A stretch of 64,000 bases of DNA, from contig JAHIYH010000040.1 in NCBI GenBank assembly GCA_018814875.1, positions 1 through 64,000 of the forward strand, given 5' to 3'. Below are positions 58,182 through 64,000 of this stretch, piece after piece. How positions within the stretch are numbered: position 1 is the first letter of the stretch; every line of letters starts with the position of its first letter. The DNA is from Patescibacteria group bacterium (lineage in GTDB: Bacteria > Patescibacteriota > Gracilibacteria > Peribacterales > Peribacteraceae). The position numbers were made by a program, and so were the translations under genes. The notes below the pieces were generated by a model. The model searched no databases. It had not been told where the DNA came from and was given only the letters and a program-made list of their open reading frames with translations.

Positions 58182-58823
58182 ATGCCAATCGAAGCCGTCA
58201 AAGTTCCACAGAATGTCCAAGTAGAAGATCGACTTATCGGGCCGATTACAATCCGGCAAGTAATGATCTGTCTCGCAGGAGGCAGCATAAGCTTTGTAGG
58301 ATGGAACATGATGAAGTCAGTTGGAATGGTTACTCCTGTTCACTTCATTTTCGCATGGATTCCCCTGATGATTGCGGCAGCATTTGCATTCGTTAGATAC
58401 AAAAATTTATCGCTATTACGCATAATTCTGCTCATGATAGAAAAAGGGCAGAAGCCATCGAAGCGTTTCTTTGGACCACGCACAGGTATAGCTATCAACA
58501 TACGCACTTACTTCCACACAGAACAGAAAAAGGAAAAGTACTCCATCGATCAAACGAGAGTTGCTCCGGATAAATTTGAACACTTGAGTTCTGTACTGGA
58601 TAAAGGATCCATAGAAGCTAAAAGTGAACAGACAACCGAAGAGGAATCTAATATCAAACAGGACGATGAAATACAGGATAAAAAGAGAAATATGCCAGTG
58701 GATCCGAATCGTGTCTCTGTAGATCCTGTCCAATCTACAAAGCCTTCTGTAGATGGCATGGGAAACTCTTCAGAACAATCTCCGTATCCTATCATTAAAG
58801 ATAAAACTCCCCACTCCTTTTAA
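58182..58823 (+). CDS. PrgI family type IV secretion membrane protein
   Basis: From ATG 58182 (MPIEAVKVPQNVQVEDRLIG) the 213-residue product matches the PrgI pattern: a short N-terminal P-x-x-V-x-x-EDRL-I-P-T-R-Q segment, then two adjacent membrane helices (QVMICLAGGSISFVGW and FIFAWIPLMIAAAFAFV), and a disordered, acidic C-terminal half. PrgI-like proteins take the VirB3 place beside VirB4. The longer track ORF reads into the upstream region. The TraC-like gene follows after 1 nt. Confidence 0.87.
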   Translation: MPIEAVKVPQNVQVEDRLIGPITIRQVMICLAGGSISFVGWNMMKSVGMVTPVHFIFAWIPLMIAAAFAFVRYKNLSLLRIILLMIEKGQKPSKRFFGPRTGIAINIRTYFHTEQKKEKYSIDQTRVAPDKFEHLSSVLDKGSIEAKSEQTTEEESNIKQDDEIQDKKRNMPVDPNRVSVDPVQSTKPSVDGMGNSSEQSPYPIIKDKTPHSF

Positions 58824-58824
58824 G

Positions 58825-59646
58825 ATGTACAAAGATCCTTTGACACCGGCCACCAAAGAAAATACTGAAACACATGAAGAAATTCATGAAGAGCTAGACA
58901 ATGAACTCGAACATAAAAAAGAAGCTACTAAAAAGAAGTCACTTCTGGGATCAATACGCGACTCCGTACGTCAACGGAAACGCAATTCCAAGTCAACCAC
59001 ACAACGATATTTGCCCATCGCAGAAATCCGTAATGACACAGTGGTACTTAAGAATGGAGGACTAAGGGCTCTTCTGTCCGTTGAACCACTCAACTTCAAC
59101 CTTAAGAGTGAAACCGAACAGGAAGGGATAATCGCTCGATATCAGAACTTCCTAAATACAATAACCTTTCCTATTCAAATAGTAATAACTTCCACACGAG
59201 TGAATATTGATCCCTATATCAACAATATCCGCATGCGCGCAGGATCACAGAAAAACGATCTTCTACGTGAGCAGTCACAAATGTATGCCTCGTTTGTGGA
59301 AAAACTGGTGGAAGTGGCAGATATCATGCAAAAAAGGTTTTATGTGGTTGTGCCACAAGATGACCAACAGCCAAAAAGTAATTCCTTAGCTCAATTTATG
59401 ACATGGTTCAAAACAGACGATACCGCTTCAAAAATAAGCCAGCGCAATCAGCGCTTCCATCAACGCAGCGTTCTTCTGCGCGACCGTGTTAACCTCGTCC
59501 AATCCAGTCTGCATAATGTTGGTATCCAGTCTCGTCGTTTGAATACACAAGAACTGATAGAGACCTACTACAAGCTCTACAATCCCATAACAAGCCAAGA
59601 GCAGAATTTGCCTAGCAATCTTAATACGGAGAAATTGATTCTCTGA
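58825..59646 (+). CDS. TraC-like type IV secretion protein (VirB4 N-terminal-like)
   Basis: 273 residues from ATG 58825, directly after the PrgI stop. After a charged N-terminus, TTQRYLPIAEIRNDTVVLKN, GGLRALLSVEPLNF and FPIQIVITSTRVNIDPYINN resemble the N-terminal domain of VirB4/TraC proteins, but there is no Walker A, so it is not an ATPase itself. In CPR genomes such a protein is usually encoded between PrgI and VirB4; here VirB4 is 30 kb away. It probably assists the VirB4 ATPase at the membrane. Confidence 0.82.
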   Translation: MYKDPLTPATKENTETHEEIHEELDNELEHKKEATKKKSLLGSIRDSVRQRKRNSKSTTQRYLPIAEIRNDTVVLKNGGLRALLSVEPLNFNLKSETEQEGIIARYQNFLNTITFPIQIVITSTRVNIDPYINNIRMRAGSQKNDLLREQSQMYASFVEKLVEVADIMQKRFYVVVPQDDQQPKSNSLAQFMTWFKTDDTASKISQRNQRFHQRSVLLRDRVNLVQSSLHNVGIQSRRLNTQELIETYYKLYNPITSQEQNLPSNLNTEKLIL

Positions 59647-59654
59647 TACCTTTT

Positions 59655-59690
59655 TCACGTAGCAGCGACTCCGCGTCGCTGCTGCGGCCT
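59655..59690 (+). terminator. Hairpin after the TraC-like gene
   Basis: gcagcgac (59662-59669) pairs with gtcgctgc (59675-59682) around tccgc. The T-run precedes the stem on the + strand, so it fits a terminator poorly; it resembles the cgtagcagcg repeat family at 10461 and 62586. Confidence 0.4.
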
Positions 59691-59827
59691 AGAAGCTAAT
59701 ATAAGAGAGAATCCTTGACAATCTTTGCTGATCCTGCGAATCTGCACTCACAGGACAGTTGTTGCTCGTGCAAGGACACTATCCTCCATCCAAATTTATT
59801 TTCTCCCACTTGCACCCTTTCTTTCGT

Positions 59828-61309
59828 ATGGTCACTACTGCAACAACTAACCAAATAATGGAAGACTTACTAAAGTCTTCCCCACCTATTATACGTGTCC
59901 GCCCAGGAGAACTATTGGAAGGATCGGTCGTTTATCGTGGAAAGAACAAACTACTATTGGATATAGAAGGTGGATCCACAGGAATTGTATCCGGGCGCGA
60001 GCTGCGAGACTCTTTTAACACATTCAGAAATCTCCAGATGGGAGATGCAGTGAGTGCAATGGTGCTCGAAGAGGAAAACATTGAAGGTATGGTGGTGCTT
60101 AGCCTCAGGATGGCAAGCCAGCAAAAAGCGTGGGATCGCTTCCATGATATGGTGGAGGATGAGAGAACAATGGAGTTTGTACCACAGGAAGCAAACAAGG
60201 GAGGCTTATTGGCAAATATTGATGGTATACGCACGTTCTTGCCAGTAAGTCAGCTCGCTCCTGTGCATTATCCGCGCGTGAATAATGCTGACGCCTCAGA
60301 AATTATTAATCGTCTCTTGAAGTACGTAGGATACAAGTTCACCGTCAAGATCATCACAATGGATGAGGAGTCAGGCAAGATTGTTGTATCAGAACGCGAA
60401 GCAATGTCCGAGGAACGCGCGAAGTCTCTCGAGAAATTGAAGATAGGCGAAGCAAAGGATGGAATCGTCACAGGGATTGTTAAATTTGGTCTCTTCGTTG
60501 CTTTCGAAGGTCTAGAAGGACTCGTACATATCTCAGAAATTGCATGGGGCCATGTTAAGAATCCTGCAGAGTTTGCCGAAGTGGGAGACAAGGTACAGGT
60601 TAAGATAATTGGTGTTGATAGCGACAAGCTTTCTCTGTCGATCAAGCAACTTACCAAAGACCCATGGGAAGAAATTGCTCAGAACTACCCAGTCGGCAAG
60701 AAAGTATCTGGCACGGTCGTACGTTTTGCCGATTATGGTGCCTTTATTAAACTTGAGAGAGAGATAAACGGACTTGTACATCTCACAGAACTCGCGCACC
60801 ACAAGGTCACAGATCCAGCAGAAGTCCTAATCATAGGACAAAAGGTAGACGCGCAGGTAATCAACATTGATATTGATGAACGTCGTATTGGTCTCTCTAT
60901 CAAGGCCCTAAAGCCGATTGATAAAGAAACACTAGAACGCATCAAGAGGGAACGTAAAGAGGAAGAAGCAAAGAAGGCTGAGGAAGCTGCTTCTAAGACG
61001 AAGGAGGTAAAGGATAAAAAAGAGGTATCCGCCTCCGACAAGGCTACGGCGGGCAAGAAGGAGGTGAAGAAGAAAAAAGAATCATCCACCTCCGCCTCAG
61101 CCGCCGCTAAAGATATAGCCGACAAGAAGGAGGAAAAAGAGAAATCCTCCAAAGAAAAAATTCCATCAGGAAAAGAATCCTTTGTAGCTTCCAAGACCGG
61201 AAAGAAGTACTACGCTTCTGATTCCGCACAAGGAAAAAAGATTAAGGAGGAGAATAAAGTGTATTTTAAGGATGAAAAGGAGGCTGAAGCTGCTGGATAT
61301 AAGGGCTAG
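59828..61309 (+). CDS. rpsA: S1-domain RNA-binding protein (ribosomal protein bS1-like)
   Basis: bS1 helps the 30S subunit bind mRNA. From ATG 59828 the 493-residue protein has four S1 domains: PGELLEGSVVYRGKNKLLLD near residue 27, a degenerate second, IGEAKDGIVTGIVKFGLFVA near 205 and VGKKVSGTVVRFADYGAFIK near 290. A Lys/Glu-rich linker follows, containing two in-frame palindromic repeats (cctccgacaaggctacggcg, 61031-61057, and 61088-61126), then a small C-terminal module FVASKTGKKYYASDSAQGKK of a type seen at CPR protein ends. Mostly leaderless mRNAs would make its role here interesting. Confidence 0.92.
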   Translation: MVTTATTNQIMEDLLKSSPPIIRVRPGELLEGSVVYRGKNKLLLDIEGGSTGIVSGRELRDSFNTFRNLQMGDAVSAMVLEEENIEGMVVLSLRMASQQKAWDRFHDMVEDERTMEFVPQEANKGGLLANIDGIRTFLPVSQLAPVHYPRVNNADASEIINRLLKYVGYKFTVKIITMDEESGKIVVSEREAMSEERAKSLEKLKIGEAKDGIVTGIVKFGLFVAFEGLEGLVHISEIAWGHVKNPAEFAEVGDKVQVKIIGVDSDKLSLSIKQLTKDPWEEIAQNYPVGKKVSGTVVRFADYGAFIKLEREINGLVHLTELAHHKVTDPAEVLIIGQKVDAQVINIDIDERRIGLSIKALKPIDKETLERIKRERKEEEAKKAEEAASKTKEVKDKKEVSASDKATAGKKEVKKKKESSTSASAAAKDIADKKEEKEKSSKEKIPSGKESFVASKTGKKYYASDSAQGKKIKEENKVYFKDEKEAEAAGYKG

Positions 61310-61415
61310 GGCTTGGGTTAGGGATAGGCATAATATATACAACCACGATAGAATTTAATTGCCCTTTTGGAGTACTAAAAACATTCCTAGACCAAGCCCT
61401 AACCCAAACCCAAGC
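61306..61415. repeat. Word array: gggcttgggttagggatagg / aagccctaacccaaacccaa
   Basis: Inverted arms between the convergent S1 and HIT genes. The left arm supplies the S1 stop region (ggctagggcttgg) and the right arm the C-terminus and stop of the HIT gene. Confidence 0.85.
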
Positions 61416-61743
61416 TTTGTTGACTAAGAAGATGCAAGTGCAAAAAGAACACTTCCTGCCCTCCACCTTTCCCAACGTGGAACTTGAGCTGGTATCCATC
61501 AATCCTCTTCTCTTTTGCAAGTTTTTGTGCTTTTCGAATTAGCATCAAAGAAACATGTGCAGTCTCATCTGTTAAATCAGCAATCGAAGATACAAAGTCC
61601 TCAGGCTTCTTAGCGATGAGAAGTACATGAGTTGGTGCTTTAGGATTTATGTCTTTAAAGACCAACACATCGTCATCCTCATAAACAATGTCTGATGGAA
61701 TTTCCTTTCTAATGATTTTGTGGAAGATAGTGTCTTCGAGCAT
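61399..61743 (-). CDS. HIT family protein with altered triad
   Basis: HIT proteins hydrolyse nucleoside phosphoramidates and similar compounds. The 114-residue protein has FHKIIRKEIPSDIVYEDDDV, THVLLIAKKP and the HIT region GQEVFFLHLHLLSQ. The usual H-x-H-x-H triad reads F-L-H-L-H, so the first His is Phe while the middle, nucleophilic His remains. The normal GGR-type C-terminus is replaced by SQQSLGLG, coded by the word array that also gives the stop. TATAAT lies 9 nt before the ATG. Activity may be altered. Confidence 0.92.
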   Translation of the reverse strand: MLEDTIFHKIIRKEIPSDIVYEDDDVLVFKDINPKAPTHVLLIAKKPEDFVSSIADLTDETAHVSLMLIRKAQKLAKEKRIDGYQLKFHVGKGGGQEVFFLHLHLLSQQSLGLG

Positions 61744-61799
61744 GGTGACTTGATTATAGCATCAGGTGCTTATGAAGTAAGAGTCATCTCCATACCAAC

Positions 61800-61930
61800 A
61801 TTCAACACGGGCGCTTCGCGCCCTTTCAACACGCTTCGCTTTCAACAGTCAACTGTTGATTGTTGAGAGCGAATCCACCTTTGGCGGATGAGCGTGTTGA
61901 AAGACACAAATGGCCGTGTTGTCAGTTGAA
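61800..61930. repeat. Word array: tttcaacacgcttcgctttc / gatgagcgtgttgaaagaca
   Basis: Contains gggcgcttcgcgccc, caacagtcaactgttgattgttg and the agcgtgttgaaag words also found in the 30-bp tandem array at 45741. Lies between HIT and the 61972 gene, divergent promoters. Confidence 0.8.
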
Positions 61931-61971
61931 TTGATTGACTTTTTGGCTAAAAAGAGAGAAAATAGTACCAG

Positions 61972-62469
61972 ATGGGAACAAATCCCTCCCCAGAAAAAGG
62001 CACATTACATTCCGAGTCCTCACAACAGCAAAGCACTCTTGTTGTAGAGCAACCACATAAATTAGAAGGGCTATTGGATACTATTATGCTGCTCGACAAA
62101 ATAAGTGATCGCATGGGCGAAGATCGCTCTGGAGATTTGGGTGGAGCTGGTGCAGGCCCAGCTGGAACAGGGGCAACTGCACAAGCAGGACAATCTGCAC
62201 GTGACCAAGCAATTGCTGCTATTCCTGCTGAACGATTAATCCGCAAGCAAATTGCTAAGCACATAGAAAAGGAAGTGAAGACACTAAGAAAAGAGGTTCG
62301 CAGAGCTACTCACCGTGCATCCAGACCAGGTACCGCACATCACTTAAACGATCTTTACGCACGTATTCGCAGACTGAATTCATTACTCGCAACAATGCTG
62401 GGGGCATCTTACGATGTAGCTAAGAGGCTCTTTATTCGCGTGTTTATTGATAAGCAACCGATTCTCTAG
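61972..62469 (+). CDS. Hypothetical protein, 165 aa
   Basis: Not recognised. An N-terminal polar region, a helix (HKLEGLLDTIMLLDKISDRM), a Gly/Ala-rich linker (GGAGAGPAGTGATAQAGQSA) and a basic, helical C-terminal part (IRKQIAKHIEKEVKTLRKEV; RRLNSLLATMLGASYDVAKR). Soluble; could bind nucleic acid by charge, but that is a guess. Single gene between repeats. Confidence 0.7.
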   Translation: MGTNPSPEKGTLHSESSQQQSTLVVEQPHKLEGLLDTIMLLDKISDRMGEDRSGDLGGAGAGPAGTGATAQAGQSARDQAIAAIPAERLIRKQIAKHIEKEVKTLRKEVRRATHRASRPGTAHHLNDLYARIRRLNSLLATMLGASYDVAKRLFIRVFIDKQPIL

Positions 62470-62660
62470 GGACTAGTTTAGGGGTTAGGAACTAGGCGGC
62501 TAAGGGCTAGATTAAACAAGCCTGTAGTTCGCTGTTGCTAATCCCTAAAACCTAGGGAACCTCTGATTAATACATAAAACGTAGCGCGGATTCGGCTATC
62601 CGCGCAGATCGTGCAGGTAACCGAACCTGCACTACGTGTTTTTCAGAGGTTCCCTAGTGC
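62464..62660. repeat. Word array plus Y-shaped palindrome
   Basis: Words ctagggactagtttaggggt / aatccctaaaacctag enclose a nested structure: outer stem ctagggaacctctga (62552-62566) with tcagaggttccctag (62643-62657), second stem acgtag/ctacgt, and two inner hairpins gcgcggat/atccgcgc and gtgcaggt/acctgcac. All stems are perfect or nearly so. Confidence 0.9.
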
Positions 62661-62933
62661 CTAGTAAAGAGCTGCCCCTTCCATTCTTTGAAGAATATCT
62701 GATACAAAATCTCCGATAAGCGGGACCCACTCAATCCATTGGAAGAACCAGACAAGAACCGGAATGACAATTGCGATGGCGAACAGAATTCCCAAGCCAT
62801 ACATCACTCCTCTAAGAAAGAAGATTCCTAGATTCCTCCCAGAACGCACCATAACTGATCTCTCTGAAAAATCTTTAAAGGTTTCTGTTAGTCCTTCTAG
62901 GGATTCGATGAGTTTATCATCTTTTGAAGACAT
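62661..62933 (-). CDS. DUF5665 membrane protein
   Basis: 90 residues: an acidic N-terminal helix, FLRGVMYGLGILFAIAIVIP as the start of a hydrophobic hairpin and WIEWVPLIGDFVSDILQRME at the end, the DUF5665 pattern (small coil-plus-membrane protein found in Firmicutes and CPR). Function unknown. Followed upstream by another small membrane protein gene in the same direction. Confidence 0.85.
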   Translation of the reverse strand: MSSKDDKLIESLEGLTETFKDFSERSVMVRSGRNLGIFFLRGVMYGLGILFAIAIVIPVLVWFFQWIEWVPLIGDFVSDILQRMEGAALY

Positions 62934-62954
62934 AGTATAAAACAGAATAGATAA

Positions 62955-63206
62955 TTACTTTTTCTTAGATTTCTTCTTCTTGGAATCCTTCTTGTCATTT
63001 TCGATATAATCCATCACATACTGCAGAATATGATCTGCCATCGAAATTGGCTTCATAACAGTATCTTCCACTTGTCGGGTTACATCATTAACTCTACGCA
63101 TAGTTTTCCTTAAATCTACTGCAATAAATAAGCCGTGATATAGAATGATAATCAGAAAAATAACTGCAGCAATCTGCAGAACTGTGAGGACTTGATCCAT
63201 GGTCAT
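62955..63206 (-). CDS. Small membrane protein with Lys-rich tail
   Basis: 83 residues from ATG 63206 (MTMDQVLTVLQIAAVIFLII), one membrane helix, then VDLRKTMRRVNDVTRQVEDT, an amphipathic stretch, and a DSKKKKSKKK tail. Resembles small DUF948-like or unknown one-pass proteins. The track ORF start at 63395 overlaps the divergent yidD gene and is rejected. Lies 21 nt upstream of the DUF5665 gene, likely the same transcript. Confidence 0.65.
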   Translation of the reverse strand: MTMDQVLTVLQIAAVIFLIIILYHGLFIAVDLRKTMRRVNDVTRQVEDTVMKPISMADHILQYVMDYIENDKKDSKKKKSKKK

Positions 63207-63253
63207 AATGCAAACAAGGAAGTGTAGAATATAGCGTACCGATTTCTTATAAA

Positions 63254-63529
63254 ATGCGCAAACTCGCGAACTCCATCTGGCATCTCCCACGCAAGAGCAT
63301 TGTGTTTCTGATCGTATGTTATCAGTACACACTCTCTCCTGATCATGGGCCTCTGAAAGATCTTTATACCTATGGTTACTGCCGACATGAACCAACGTGT
63401 AGCGAGTATGGGAAGATAGTGATTACAAAACGTGGCGTGATAGTAGGAAGTTTTCTGATGATAAAAAGGCTTTTGACGTGTCATCCATGGAGGAAGATTT
63501 CAGAAGAAAAAATTCTCAAGGTAAGCTGA
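63254..63529 (+). CDS. yidD: Membrane protein insertion efficiency factor YidD
   Basis: YidD assists YidC in membrane-protein insertion. The 91-residue protein shows the full family signature: YQYTLSPDHGPLKD, CRHEPTCSEYGKIVITKRGV and KRLLTCHPWRK. A TATAAA box abuts the ATG. Usual partners rpmH, rnpA and yidC are not nearby. Confidence 0.94.
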   Translation: MRKLANSIWHLPRKSIVFLIVCYQYTLSPDHGPLKDLYTYGYCRHEPTCSEYGKIVITKRGVIVGSFLMIKRLLTCHPWRKISEEKILKVS

Positions 63530-63558
63530 ATTCTAAATCTGCTTACAAAGATTTATGC

Positions 63559-63819
63559 TCACCTGATTTTTTTGTAAATCCCCTGCCTGTGACCAATGGC
63601 AACTACAGTAATTGTGACTATCTTTTTATTAACGGTATATATAATTCGATATGGCCATACACGCAGTGTATATAAACCAGATAATTCACCTTCTAGTTTT
63701 TTTCCTATGAATGGCGAAGCTGCCAGTTCATCAATTGTATTTGCAATCTTCTTTTGATCGTTTTTCGGCAATTTGAGCAGTTGCTTGTAAGCCTGCGACT
63801 TCAAAACTATTCGATACAT
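63559..63819 (-). CDS. RelE/ParE family toxin
   Basis: 86 residues: MYRIVLKSQAYKQLLKLPKN, PFIGKKLEGELSGLYTLRVW and PYRIIYTVNKKIVTITVVAI then GHRQGIYKK, the RelE mRNA-interferase pattern with the R..YRIIY and GHR motifs. It starts 3 nt after the stop of the antitoxin gene, the usual antitoxin-toxin order, so they are co-transcribed. Confidence 0.93.
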   Translation of the reverse strand: MYRIVLKSQAYKQLLKLPKNDQKKIANTIDELAASPFIGKKLEGELSGLYTLRVWPYRIIYTVNKKIVTITVVAIGHRQGIYKKIR

Positions 63820-63822
63820 CTA

Positions 63823-64000
63823 TTATTTATTGAGATTATCTTTTACATTTTCCCATGATACTTCATTTTTATCTTTCATTCCTTCTTGAATATCTTTCAT
63901 TAGTTGAGGATCAGACATAACTTCCAGCGTCTCCTGCCATCCCTCAAATTCATCGATTGACATAAGTATTACGTCAGGCAAATCTCTGTGCTTAATGTTT
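63823..64000 (-). CDS. YefM/Phd-type antitoxin (partial, 5' end outside window)
   Basis: The frame open to the window edge ends NIKHRDLPDVILMSIDEFEG then WQETLEVMSDPQLMKDIQEG, the conserved C-terminal half of Phd/YefM antitoxins (VILMS-x-xE). The stop at 63823 is 3 nt before the RelE start. This reading frame was missing from the ORF track because its start lies beyond 64000. Confidence 0.85.
   Translation of the reverse strand, partial: NIKHRDLPDVILMSIDEFEGWQETLEVMSDPQLMKDIQEGMKDKNEVSWENVKDNLNK

Noticed and set aside
62955-63395. 146-aa start of the Lys-rich small membrane protein
   Set aside because: The extended N-terminus overlaps the divergent, well-supported yidD gene; the membrane helix begins near ATG 63206.
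1-64000. Alternative genetic code (TGA as Gly or Trp, as in some CPR groups)
   Set aside because: Core genes such as recF, clpC and argS are full length under the standard code, and several genes end in TGA next to downstream genes.

Overview
The window is a gene-dense bacterial chromosome segment (standard code with TGA as stop, about 40-45% GC by eye). It most resembles a member of the Candidate Phyla Radiation / Patescibacteria, perhaps a Peregrinibacteria/Peribacteria-type lineage. This placement is inferred from gene content: a reduced type IV secretion-like gene set (VirB4, PrgI, a TraC-like protein, several TrbC/VirB2-type pilins), a DUF5665 protein, an S1 protein with a basic tail, and the MurL route to D-glutamate. 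Ribosomal proteins uL1 and uL11 are both present. No rRNA, CRISPR array or prophage was seen.

Layout. 0.2-6.7 kb: recF, Nudix, a GxxExxY gene inside a terminal inverted repeat, a bL33-like gene, trxB, glutamate dehydrogenase, phosphofructokinase. 6.8-7.7 kb: tRNA-Leu followed by a 54-bp tandem repeat and a GIY-YIG gene, closed by a 33-bp copy of the tRNA 3' end. 7.8-12.2 kb: overlapping murL-murD, grpE, a Ca/Na antiporter. 12.9-17 kb: an accessory island between a CAU tRNA and an 18-bp copy of its 3' end. 18-23.5 kb: a cell-wall block (alpha/beta hydrolase, membrane MurF-like ligase, DegT aminotransferase, FemX). 23.7-35 kb: SH3/deacetylase-like lipoprotein, argS, a lipoprotein, virB4, a DHH phosphoesterase, fmt, a PUR-type protein, metG. 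35-36.4 kb: a three-gene pilin-like operon. 36.8-38.5 kb: four tRNAs plus tatD. 39-51 kb: GT4, ruvB, rplK, rplA, dus, pilin plus AI-2E permease, four-helix-bundle protein, CIRCE-preceded clpC. 51.2-57.7 kb: an AT-rich glycan block. 58-64 kb: PrgI and TraC-like genes, S1 protein, HIT protein, DUF5665, yidD and a RelE/antitoxin pair cut by the window end.

Three patterns run through the window. (1) Many genes have a TANNNT box 6-10 nt before the start codon and no Shine-Dalgarno sequence, which suggests mostly leaderless mRNAs; a few small genes in the island instead have strong GGAGG(TGA) sites. (2) Intergenic gaps are filled with arrays of short words (for example tagcttcat, tagtttcta, ttttcattc) followed by their reverse complement; the same words also occur in frame inside at least ten genes. 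(3) Almost every tRNA gene is next to a palindromic repeat, and several are paired with a fragment of themselves that abuts a repeat. The strongest candidate for something undescribed is the inverted-repeat cassette around the GxxExxY gene together with a gene-less mini copy 16 kb away, and the tRNA-fragment/repeat junctions.
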